Below are positions 26,714 through 34,012 of a stretch of 64,000 nucleotides of DNA, one piece after another. How positions within the stretch are numbered: position 1 is the first letter of the stretch; the number at the start of each line of letters is the position of its first letter. The notes below the pieces were generated by a model, which saw only the letters and a program-made list of their open reading frames with translations, was not told where the DNA came from and did no database searches. Source of the stretch: Mycobacterium barrassiae (GTDB taxonomy: Bacteria > Actinomycetota > Actinomycetes > Mycobacteriales > Mycobacteriaceae). Where the stretch lies: positions 1-64,000 of the forward strand of contig NZ_JACKUK010000036.1 of the NCBI RefSeq assembly GCF_025822765.1, given 5' to 3'. The position numbers and the translations under genes were made by a program.

Positions 26714-28273
26714 TCACGATGGATCTCGAACGTGTTGTCGCACAAGGTATTTCTGTACCTTGCCGCTCGCTGTCCTGGGGAAGTCCGTCGCCTCGCGGAC
26801 CTCTTCGGGCCACTTCTGCCTGGCCAGTCCGGCTGCGTCGAAATGCGCACGGACCTCATCGTGGGTCGGCAGCCGCTCGCCGGTCCGCAACCGCAGCACC
26901 GCGACGACGCGCTCACCGAATCGGGCGTCGGGCGCTGCCACCACCACGGCCTCGGCCACCTGCGGCATCGTCAGCAGCACCTCCTCGACCTCGAGAGCGC
27001 TGACGTTCTCGCCGCCGCGGATGATCACGTCGGCCTTGCGGTCGACGATCGTCACGTAGCCGTCCGGATCGACCACACCGATGTCGCCGGTGTGATACCA
27101 GCCGTCGGTGTCGAACGCCTTGGCCGACAGCTCGGCGTCGAGGTAGCCCAGGCACAGATCCGGTCCGCGCGAGAGTATTTCGCCGTCTGGCGCGAACTTG
27201 ACTTCGACGCCGGTTCTCGGGTTGCCGTCGGTGAGCAGCCGCTTTCCCAGTGCGGCGTCGGGTCGTGATCCGGTGATCGACGGGTGTTCGGTACTGCCGT
27301 AGGAGCGGGTGACCACCAGGCCGAGGTCGGTCAGCCGACGTGTCACCGCGGCCGGCACGGCCGAACCTCCGAGGCCGAGATACGGCATGTATTGCAGATG
27401 GTCATCGGTGAAGTCTGGATGATCCAGCAGGCTGGTGATGAAATAAGTTGGGCCGCCGCCGAAGCCGACGCCGTCGCGCTTCATCCGCGCCAGCACCATG
27501 CCGGGGTCCCACGCGTCGCACAGATGGATCGGCAGACCCTCGAGCACAGGACACAGCACTCCGCCGAGCATGCCGATGAAGTGACCGACCGGCAGCGCCA
27601 TCACGCTGCCCGCCGGATTGTCGGGATGGTGTTCTGCGAGCTGACGGATCTCGAACCCCAGCGTCTGATGACTGTGCACCACACCCTTGGGATCGCGCGT
27701 GGTGCCGGAGGTGAAGGCGATGAGTGCGGGCCCCGCCGGGTCGGCGGCGATCGTGCCCTCCATCGGGCGTGAGTCGAGGAGGTTGTCGAAGTCGATTCCA
27801 ACAACCCCGACGATCGGAACGTCGGCGCTCAACTCGGGGTCATACGTCATCCGGCCGAACTCCTCGGCCGTGACGAACACCTTCGGCCGAGCCGTGGTGA
27901 GGATGTGCCCGAGTTCCTTGCGACCGTAGAAGTGGACGACCGGCACCACGACCGCGCCGAGCAGCGTCGCCGCCCAGAACGTCGCCGCCGCTTCCATCCA
28001 GTTCGGCAGCTGCAGCGCGATGACGTCGCCGGGGCCCACACCGCGCGAGCGCAACCCTGCGGCGAGCCGCCGCGCAGTGTTCTCCACCTCGGCGAAAGTG
28101 CCGCGGTACGGCCGCACAGTCGAGTACACGTTGAAGGCGACGTCCGGATTCTCCTTCAGCGCCGTGGCCAGGAGGTCGCCGAGCGTGTCCGCCGTCCACC
28201 AGCCCTCGGCTTCGTACCGGGCCCGCAGTTCCGCCGGGATTGGCCGAGTGGCGACGTGAAACACAGTGCTCAC
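26714..28273 (-). CDS. Acyl-CoA synthetase (first gene of acyl-CoA operon)
   Basis: 519-residue ANL-superfamily enzyme with IAFTSGTTRDPKGVVHSHQT, YGSTEHPS, TGDIGVVDPDGYVTIVDRKADVIIRGGENVS and the C-terminal Lys in TASGKVQKYLV. Activates a fatty or cyclic carboxylic acid to its CoA thioester at the entry of the operon's route. GTG start gives MSTVFHV; upstream codons in the same frame are not supported. The operon's promoter should lie in the roughly 100 bp towards the divergent methyltransferase gene. Confidence 0.92.
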   Translation of the reverse strand: MSTVFHVATRPIPAELRARYEAEGWWTADTLGDLLATALKENPDVAFNVYSTVRPYRGTFAEVENTARRLAAGLRSRGVGPGDVIALQLPNWMEAAATFWAATLLGAVVVPVVHFYGRKELGHILTTARPKVFVTAEEFGRMTYDPELSADVPIVGVVGIDFDNLLDSRPMEGTIAADPAGPALIAFTSGTTRDPKGVVHSHQTLGFEIRQLAEHHPDNPAGSVMALPVGHFIGMLGGVLCPVLEGLPIHLCDAWDPGMVLARMKRDGVGFGGGPTYFITSLLDHPDFTDDHLQYMPYLGLGGSAVPAAVTRRLTDLGLVVTRSYGSTEHPSITGSRPDAALGKRLLTDGNPRTGVEVKFAPDGEILSRGPDLCLGYLDAELSAKAFDTDGWYHTGDIGVVDPDGYVTIVDRKADVIIRGGENVSALEVEEVLLTMPQVAEAVVVAAPDARFGERVVAVLRLRTGERLPTHDEVRAHFDAAGLARQKWPEEVREATDFPRTASGKVQKYLVRQHVRDPS

Positions 28274-28369
28274 AGTAGAACGGGACTCTCGTCTAAACAA
28301 GGGTGTAGCTATTGGATGGCGGGCGGCGTGGTGCGCGGCCATGACCCGTCACCGGCCTAAAATCGCAGT

Positions 28370-29152
28370 ATGGGCGCCCCTGTCGGACAGCTGACGCGGG
28401 GCACCACCGGTTACAACCGACTGCGCCGCAGCGATCGCTGGCTGGTGCATTCGCCACGGGTGCGCGCCGCGCTGCTGTCCACCGCCGAGCCATTGGTCAT
28501 CGACCTCGGCTACGGCGCACTGCCGGTGACCACCCTCGAGTTGGCGGAACGGCTGCGGGCGGTGCGTGGCGACGTCCGCGTCATCGGCCTCGAGATCCAT
28601 CCCGATCGGGTCGCCTCGGCGCAGGCCGCCGGCGGCGACCGCGTCGAGTTCGCGTTAGGCGGTTTCGAACTCGCCGGGAGGCGGCCGACGCTGGTTCGGG
28701 CGTTCAATGTGTTGCGGCAGTATCCGGTCGACGCGGTGGCCGAGGCGTGGTCGACCATGCAGCGTCAGTTGGCTCCCGGCGGGCTGATCATCGACGGTAC
28801 ATGCGACGAGCTCGGTCGGCTGTGCTGCTGGGTGCTACTCGACGCCGACGGTCCGCTGAGCCTCACCATGGCGTGCGACCCGTTCGCCATCGAGCGCCCG
28901 TCCGATCTGGCCGAACGGCTGCCGAAGGTGCTGATCCATCACAACGTCGAGGGCCAGCCCATCCATACGCTGCTGACGGCGGCTGACCGCGCCTGGGCCA
29001 CCGTCGCGGGCCACGGCGTCTTCGGTCCGCGGGTCCGCTGGCGCGCAATGCTGGATACACTGCGGGACAGCGGTTTTCCGGTCGATCCGCCGCGCAGGCG
29101 GATGCGTGACGGCGTCCTTACGGTGCCGTGGCCAGCCGTGGCTCCGCACTGA
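28370..29152 (+). CDS. SAM-dependent methyltransferase-like protein
   Basis: 260-residue protein with a class I SAM-binding core: VIDLGYGALPVTTLELAERL (motif I region) and VRVIGLEIHPDRVASA (acidic end of beta 2). The loop is GYGALP, not the usual GxGxG. The last 35 bp overlap the convergent symporter gene. Conserved across mycobacteria by appearance; substrate and methyl transfer are unproven. Confidence 0.75.
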   Translation: MGAPVGQLTRGTTGYNRLRRSDRWLVHSPRVRAALLSTAEPLVIDLGYGALPVTTLELAERLRAVRGDVRVIGLEIHPDRVASAQAAGGDRVEFALGGFELAGRRPTLVRAFNVLRQYPVDAVAEAWSTMQRQLAPGGLIIDGTCDELGRLCCWVLLDADGPLSLTMACDPFAIERPSDLAERLPKVLIHHNVEGQPIHTLLTAADRAWATVAGHGVFGPRVRWRAMLDTLRDSGFPVDPPRRRMRDGVLTVPWPAVAPH

Positions 29153-30656
29153 CGGGTTCCGGCTCGGACACCTCGACCGTCGCCAGCGCGTCGTCGACGT
29201 CCTCGGCCAGCCTGATGTCCAGACCCCGGATCGGCGCGGCGGGCCTCAGCAGCGCGATGACCACATAGGTGACCAACGACGCCGCGAACGCGATGAACGT
29301 CGGCCATCCGTCGAACGACGCATCGATCATCCCGTTGGGGATGTACAGGATCGTGTTCTCGAGGCCGTACATAGTCGGCGTCATCACGAACAGCACCAAG
29401 CGCACCGAAAGGCCGACCACGATCGAGGTGATGGCCGCGACGGAAGTGCCTTTGCGCCAAATCAATCCGAGGATGAACGGCACCACCAGACACGCCAGCA
29501 GCAGATCGAACGCCAACGTCAGCAGGATGCCGGTCTGCTTGACGTAGATCGCGATCAGGATCGAGACGAGCGTCATCGGGACCATCGCGATGCGTGTGGC
29601 CCGCAGCAGCGGATCCCGCTGGCCCGGAACGTGTACGCGCCGAACGCCTCCCAGGTTGCGCACCGAGACGTTCGAGATCGCCAGGATGGCACCGTTGGCG
29701 GTGCTCATGGATGCCCCGACCAGCCCGCACAACACGATGATGGTCAAGAACAGCGGCGCGTACTGATCGAGCAGGACGAACAGGATCGGCCCGTCGAGCT
29801 CCTCGGGCATGAACGCCTTCGCCGAGAGCACGACGAGACCGAACGGCACGCAGATCGCCACGACGCCGGTGGCCGCGCTGAAACAGGCACGGCGTGCGGT
29901 CTCCGGGGACTTGGCCGCGAACACGCGCTGCATGAAGTCGATGGCCACGATGTCGCCGATGCCGAGCGCGACGAGCGTCGCCCAGTTGATCACTGCACCT
30001 TGTGCGGGATCGGTCATCTGGCCCATGTCGAAGGGGCCGGTGCCCTCGGCGATCGCGATGCCGTGGGTGGTGGCCATCCAGATGAGCAGGCCGACGGCGC
30101 CGATGAGGACCAGCGCCATCTGGATGATCGCGGTGTATGCGTCGGCGATCAGGCCGCCGGTGCCGGTGTAGGCCACCGCGAGCACCGCGATGATGACGGT
30201 GCCCAGCCAGTACGGGGCGCCGAGGAAGTAGTTGAAGAGGAACCCGCCCGCCACCAGGTTGCCGGCCACCAGGATGCAGAACCCCACGATCAGCATCACC
30301 GACGCGGCGACCTCGACGACGCGACCGAAACGCAGTCGGTAGTAGTCGGGGAAGGACGTCAGGCCCATCCGGTTCATCGGTTTGGCGAAGAACAGACCGG
30401 TGAAGAACAGACACAACGCGAGACCCAGCGGCAAGCAGGCGCCCGCCCAGAACCCGAACTCCGCCGCGAGGTCGGTGTTGCCGAGCGTGGCGTTGGTGTC
30501 GACGGCCGAACCCATCAGCGCGCCGCCGACCAGGATGAGCGGCAGGGTGCGACCACCGACCAGGAAGTTGGCGCTGTCGCCTGCGATTCGCTTGGATGCC
30601 AGGAAGCCGACCAGCACGACGAGGGCGATGCTGATTCCTACGCCGAGAAGAATCAT
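29118..30656 (-). CDS. Sodium:solute symporter family permease, candidate guanidine importer
   Basis: 512-residue SSS-family integral membrane protein with about 13 hydrophobic segments; N-terminal LVGGRTLPLILVGGALMGSAVDTNATLGN matches the sodium-site region. It is preceded by a guanidine-I riboswitch (30684-30783), so the most probable substrate is guanidinium or a related guanidine compound. ATG start with AGGAG seven nt upstream; part of that SD sits in a small hairpin (30666-30678). Divergent from a ureohydrolase with its own guanidine-III riboswitch. SSS members carry many solutes, so the substrate is inference from the aptamer. Confidence 0.9.
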   Translation of the reverse strand: MILLGVGISIALVVLVGFLASKRIAGDSANFLVGGRTLPLILVGGALMGSAVDTNATLGNTDLAAEFGFWAGACLPLGLALCLFFTGLFFAKPMNRMGLTSFPDYYRLRFGRVVEVAASVMLIVGFCILVAGNLVAGGFLFNYFLGAPYWLGTVIIAVLAVAYTGTGGLIADAYTAIIQMALVLIGAVGLLIWMATTHGIAIAEGTGPFDMGQMTDPAQGAVINWATLVALGIGDIVAIDFMQRVFAAKSPETARRACFSAATGVVAICVPFGLVVLSAKAFMPEELDGPILFVLLDQYAPLFLTIIVLCGLVGASMSTANGAILAISNVSVRNLGGVRRVHVPGQRDPLLRATRIAMVPMTLVSILIAIYVKQTGILLTLAFDLLLACLVVPFILGLIWRKGTSVAAITSIVVGLSVRLVLFVMTPTMYGLENTILYIPNGMIDASFDGWPTFIAFAASLVTYVVIALLRPAAPIRGLDIRLAEDVDDALATVEVSEPEPVSAEPRLATAP

Positions 30657-30665
30657 GGGGAGTCT

Positions 30666-30678
30666 CCTAGAAACTAGG
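30666..30678 (-). promoter_or_regulatory. SD-masking hairpin between guanidine-I aptamer and symporter start
   Basis: On the transcript CCTAG-TTT-CTAGG can pair, hiding the first part of the AGGAG ribosome site (30664-30668). The aptamer's 5' strand also contains CCTAGGG, giving a possible alternative partner. This is a candidate translational expression platform; the switching is inferred. Confidence 0.45.
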
Positions 30679-30683
30679 TTGGA

Positions 30684-30783
30684 GCCTCCCGGGCTTTTAT
30701 CCCGCCGTGGAACGGCCGGCGTCGCTGCGCAACCGCTTGCGTCTCTCGGACCAGACCCGGCGAGCCGGCGGAACCCTAGGCGC
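30684..30783 (-). ncRNA. Guanidine-I riboswitch (ykkC/yxkD class)
   Basis: Read on the minus strand, three consensus blocks occur in order: CTAGGGTTCCG (30769-30779), GGTCCGAGAGA (30742-30752) and the 3' block ACGGCGGGATAAAAGCCC with GGGAGG after it (ending at 30685). These are the invariant segments of the class I guanidine aptamer, including the ligand-pocket 3' block. It sits about 28 nt upstream of the symporter start and in its sense. In the family, free guanidine turns expression on. Confidence 0.95.
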
Positions 30784-31029
30784 GCCTCACACCACTGAAT
30801 GTGAGTCGTCGATCAGACAAACTCGGATCCGTTACGGCGGTTCGCGCGTCGTGTTAACGGTGCGTTGCAGTTCCTTCACCGTCGAATCTGACGTTCTGCA
30901 CGTATTTCCTGGATTTCGCCTGCCCCACCTCAAATTCGGCGGTGGCGCATTGCAGTTACCCCCTGCCGGGTTGGCGAATCGCTGCCAAGATATGGACTCA
31001 GGAGCCGGCCACGCTTTCCGGCGGGCTCC

Positions 31030-31072
31030 CCGGACGAGGTGCGTCGTACCCGGCTTGCGACAAGACGGCGCG
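31030..31072 (+). ncRNA. Guanidine-III riboswitch (ykkC-III class)
   Basis: The plus strand reads CCGGACGAGGTGCGTCGTAC, then CCGGC, then GACAAGACGGCGC, which is the ykkC-III consensus. The CCGG copies at 31030-31033 and 31051-31053 region form P1; GCGTCGT (31041-31047) can pair with ACGGCGC (31065-31071, one G-U) to give the pseudoknot. The SD GAGGAG (31074-31079) begins two nt after the pseudoknot strand and the GTG start is at 31084, so translational control is likely: guanidine should favour or stabilise the fold next to the SD. Confidence 0.93.
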
Positions 31073-31083
31073 TGAGGAGCCCC

Positions 31084-32232
31084 GTGACCGAGCAGAACGA
31101 CAACCAACCACTCAACGCCGAAGGCGCATGGGCCCAGCAGGCCGAGGCGCGACTGTCGGAACGCCGCGAACGCGAGGAGATCGAGCGCAGCCTGGCCTAT
31201 GGGCTCGAGGCGGCGCCGACGATCAACGACCGCCGGATCTCGACGTTCGTGCGCGGTGAGCTGCCCCATTTCGCCGGTGAACGCGGAACCTTCCTGAAAT
31301 GTCCCTTCGTCGAGGACGTGAACCAGGTCGACGACGCCGAGGTGGCGATCTTCGGGGTGCCGCTGGACGCAGGGGCGACCTACCGGCCGGGCACCCGCTT
31401 CGGCCCGCAGGGCATCCGGCGCTCCACCAACCTGTTCGGCACCTACAACTACGAGTCGGGCGTGGACCTGCGCGAGCAGCTCAACATGGTCGACATCGGC
31501 GACGTGTTCACCATTCCGGGCAACCTGGAGAAGTCCTTCGACCAGATCAGCCAGGCCATGGCACACGTCGTGTCCAAAGGCGTCATGCCGGTGGTACTCG
31601 GCGGCGACCACTCGATCGGTTTCCCGACCATTCGCGGTATGACGCCGTATCTGGACGGCAACGTCGGCATCATCCACTTCGACCGCCACGTCGACACCCA
31701 GGAGTCCGACCTCGACGAGCGCATGCACACCACCCCGTGGTTCCACGCCACCAACATCAAGAACGCGCCTGCGACCAACCTGGTGCAGATCGGGATCGGC
31801 GGCTGGCAGGCGCCCCGCGCAGGCGTCAAGGTCGGTAGGGAACGCCAATCGACGGTGATCACGGTCGGCGACGTCGAGCGGGTGGGTGTCGAGAAGATCG
31901 CCGAGATGGCCCTCGAGATCGCATGGAAGGACGCCAAGGCGGTGTACCTGTCGTTCGACATCGACGTCATCGACGCCGGCTTCGTGCCGGGTACCGGCTG
32001 GCCCGAGCCCGGTGGTCTGCTCCCCCGCGAGGCGCTGAACCTGGTCAAGATGGTGTCCGAACCCGGCTTGGCCGGTATCGAGGTCGTCGAGTGCTCACCG
32101 CCGTACGACTGGGCGGAGCAGACGGCGCTGCTCAGCTCGCGGGTGATCCTCGACAGCCTGGCCGCGCAGGTGCGGTCCGGAAAGCTCGGCAACAAGGCCG
32201 CGTCGCTCGACCGTCACGCGTGGGGGCCGTAG
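31084..32232 (+). CDS. Ureohydrolase (agmatinase family), candidate guanidine hydrolase
   Basis: 382-residue binuclear metal hydrolase. Metal ligands are visible: GGDHS (His176), D200-R-H202-V-D204 and SFDID (D292, D294), followed by VPGTGWPEPGG. The first Asp motif reads DRHVD, not the usual DAHxD, and there is a roughly 80-residue N-terminal extension compared with short agmatinases, as in the cyanobacterial guanidine hydrolase group. GTG start with GAGGAG; a longer frame would run into the aptamer. The guanidine-III riboswitch directly upstream makes guanidine to urea plus ammonia the favoured reaction. Urease and nickel-chaperone genes are not in the window. Confidence 0.88.
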   Translation: MTEQNDNQPLNAEGAWAQQAEARLSERREREEIERSLAYGLEAAPTINDRRISTFVRGELPHFAGERGTFLKCPFVEDVNQVDDAEVAIFGVPLDAGATYRPGTRFGPQGIRRSTNLFGTYNYESGVDLREQLNMVDIGDVFTIPGNLEKSFDQISQAMAHVVSKGVMPVVLGGDHSIGFPTIRGMTPYLDGNVGIIHFDRHVDTQESDLDERMHTTPWFHATNIKNAPATNLVQIGIGGWQAPRAGVKVGRERQSTVITVGDVERVGVEKIAEMALEIAWKDAKAVYLSFDIDVIDAGFVPGTGWPEPGGLLPREALNLVKMVSEPGLAGIEVVECSPPYDWAEQTALLSSRVILDSLAAQVRSGKLGNKAASLDRHAWGP

Positions 32233-32236
32233 CCCA

Positions 32237-32289
32237 GCGATTTGTGTGCGTTTAGGAGTGCTGAGCGCGCCGAAACGCACACAAATCGC
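32237..32289. repeat. Perfect 17-bp inverted repeat with 19-nt loop
   Basis: GCGATTTGTGTGCGTTT (32237-32253) is the exact reverse complement of 32273-32289. It starts 4 nt after the ureohydrolase stop and ends 20 nt before the nitrilase start. A strong hairpin on either strand without a T-tract; may end the ureohydrolase transcript or be a dispersed mycobacterial intergenic palindrome. Confidence 0.75.
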
Positions 32290-32309
32290 GGAAAAGTAGG
32301 CTGGTCACC

Positions 32310-33122
32310 ATGCGCGTGGCACTCGCACAGATCCGCAGCAGCACCGATCCGTCGGCCAATCTCGACCTGGTCGACGAATACACGCAGCGCGCCGCCGACG
32401 CCGGTGCGCGGCTGGTGCTGTTCCCCGAGGCCACGATGTGCCGGCTCGGCGTTCCGCTGGCCGCGGTCGCAGAGCCGCTGGACGGACCGTGGGCGAACGG
32501 CGTGCGACAGATCGCCGAGCGCGCAGGCATCGTCGTCGTCGCAGGCATGTTCACCCCCGCGGACGACGGCAGGGTGAAGAACACGCTGATCGCGGCGGGA
32601 CCCGGAGTCGACGCGCACTACGACAAGATCCATCTCTACGACGCGTTCGGGTTCAGCGAGTCGGCCACCGTGGCGCCCGGACACGAGCCGGTGGTGATCA
32701 CGGTCGACGGGGTCAGCGTCGGCCTCACGCTCTGTTACGACGTTCGCTTCCCCGAGCTCTACATCGAATTGGCCCGTCGCGGAGCACAACTCATCACGGT
32801 TCACGCGTCGTGGGGCACCGGCCCTGGCAAGCTCGAGCAGTGGACGCTGCTCGCCAGGGCCCGCGCGATCGACACCACCGGGTTCGTCGCCGCGGTCGAC
32901 CAGGCCTATCCGGGCGACGAGATCGCCGCACTCGGTCCGGTCGGCGTCGGCGGCAGCGTCGTCGCCTCGCCGACGGGTGAAGTCCTCGCATCCGCAGGTG
33001 GCGACCCGTCCTTGGTCGTCACCGACATCGACCTCGCCGCCGCCCAAAAGGTGCGCGAAACCATCGCGGTGATGCACAACCGCGTGGACCACGCATGGGG
33101 TAAGGCAGAATCGCGGGGATGA
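32310..33122 (+). CDS. Nitrilase-superfamily amidohydrolase (Rv0480c-like)
   Basis: 270-residue carbon-nitrogen hydrolase. The catalytic triad is visible as Glu40 (FPEATMC), Lys106 (YDKIHLYDAF) and Cys142 (LCYDVRFPELY). The pattern is that of the Nit1/deaminated-glutathione or omega-amidase branch, which cleaves small amides. It overlaps the next gene by 4 nt. In M. tuberculosis it neighbours the DUF2505 gene, so it marks the right edge of the accessory block. Guanidine metabolism is not implied by proximity, since it is backbone. Confidence 0.9.
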   Translation: MRVALAQIRSSTDPSANLDLVDEYTQRAADAGARLVLFPEATMCRLGVPLAAVAEPLDGPWANGVRQIAERAGIVVVAGMFTPADDGRVKNTLIAAGPGVDAHYDKIHLYDAFGFSESATVAPGHEPVVITVDGVSVGLTLCYDVRFPELYIELARRGAQLITVHASWGTGPGKLEQWTLLARARAIDTTGFVAAVDQAYPGDEIAALGPVGVGGSVVASPTGEVLASAGGDPSLVVTDIDLAAAQKVRETIAVMHNRVDHAWGKAESRG

Positions 33123-34009
33123 CAGACCCCTGGGACCCCCGGAACCAGCCGCCGCAGCGACCGCAGGCCCCGTACCCGCAGCCGCCCCAGCAGCAAGGCC
33201 CGCCGCCAGGGCCGCCGCCCGGCCACACCCCGCCACCGGCGCCGCCACAGGAAGAGCCTTCACCCAAGAAGGGTTTCCTCCGCGACCCTCTCTCGATCGT
33301 GCTGGTCTTCATCATCGTGGTGGCGGTGGTCGCGGGCATCCTGATCGGAATCGAGCTCTATGCCCGCAACGAGGGCGAGACCCGGGTCGCGAACGCCGTC
33401 GAGTGTCTTGTCGAAGACACGGCGGAGGTGTCGTTCGCTTTCATGCCGCCGTTCCTGATGCAGCACATGTCCCGCCACTACTCGAGCCTGCACATCGAGA
33501 CGGCGGGGAACCAGATCCGCGATCTGCAGGGCATGAAGGCCGACGTCACGATCAAGGATGTGCGGCTGGCGGAGGACGCCGGCTCCGGTGGCGGCGGCAC
33601 GATCGGGTCGCTCGTCGCGAAGATCGACTGGACCTCTGAGGGCATGACGCAGTCCATTCAGAACGCGATTCCGCTCGTCGGTTCCCTCGTCTCCGGCGTG
33701 ACGACCAACCCATCCAGCGGCACCGTCGAACTGGAGGCGGCGCTCGGATCAATCGTGACAAAGCCCGAGGTCAGGAACGGCGCCCTCATACTGCAGGTGA
33801 AGGAGTTCACCGGACTTGGATTCACGCTGCCGCGTGAGACCATCCAGCCCGCACTCGATTCGCTCACCTCGCAGCTGACGCAGGAACTGCCCTTGGGTAT
33901 CAAGGCGGACTCGGTGAAGGTCACCGAAAACGGTGTCGAGTCTCAGTTCTCGACCCAGAACGCGACGATCCCCAAGAGCGAACAGGATTCGTGCTTCGCG
34001 AGCATCTGA
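33119..34009 (+). CDS. LmeA/DUF2993-like membrane-anchored protein (Rv0479c-like)
   Basis: 296 residues: a Pro/Gln-rich cytoplasmic N-terminus (about 1-50), one membrane helix (LSIVLVFIIVVAVVAGILI), then an extracytoplasmic domain resembling DUF2993/LmeA phospholipid-binding proteins of the mycobacterial envelope. A C-terminal Cys (DSCFASI) pairs possibly with the Cys in VECLVE. It overlaps the nitrilase gene by ATGA. Role in lipid or mannolipid handling is inferred from the family. Confidence 0.8.
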   Translation: MTDPWDPRNQPPQRPQAPYPQPPQQQGPPPGPPPGHTPPPAPPQEEPSPKKGFLRDPLSIVLVFIIVVAVVAGILIGIELYARNEGETRVANAVECLVEDTAEVSFAFMPPFLMQHMSRHYSSLHIETAGNQIRDLQGMKADVTIKDVRLAEDAGSGGGGTIGSLVAKIDWTSEGMTQSIQNAIPLVGSLVSGVTTNPSSGTVELEAALGSIVTKPEVRNGALILQVKEFTGLGFTLPRETIQPALDSLTSQLTQELPLGIKADSVKVTENGVESQFSTQNATIPKSEQDSCFASI

Positions 34010-34012
34010 CGG

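Noticed and set aside
29106-30677. Open frame of 523 codons on the plus strand
   Set aside because: It lies antisense to the symporter; the predicted product is His/Asp/Arg-rich with no motif.
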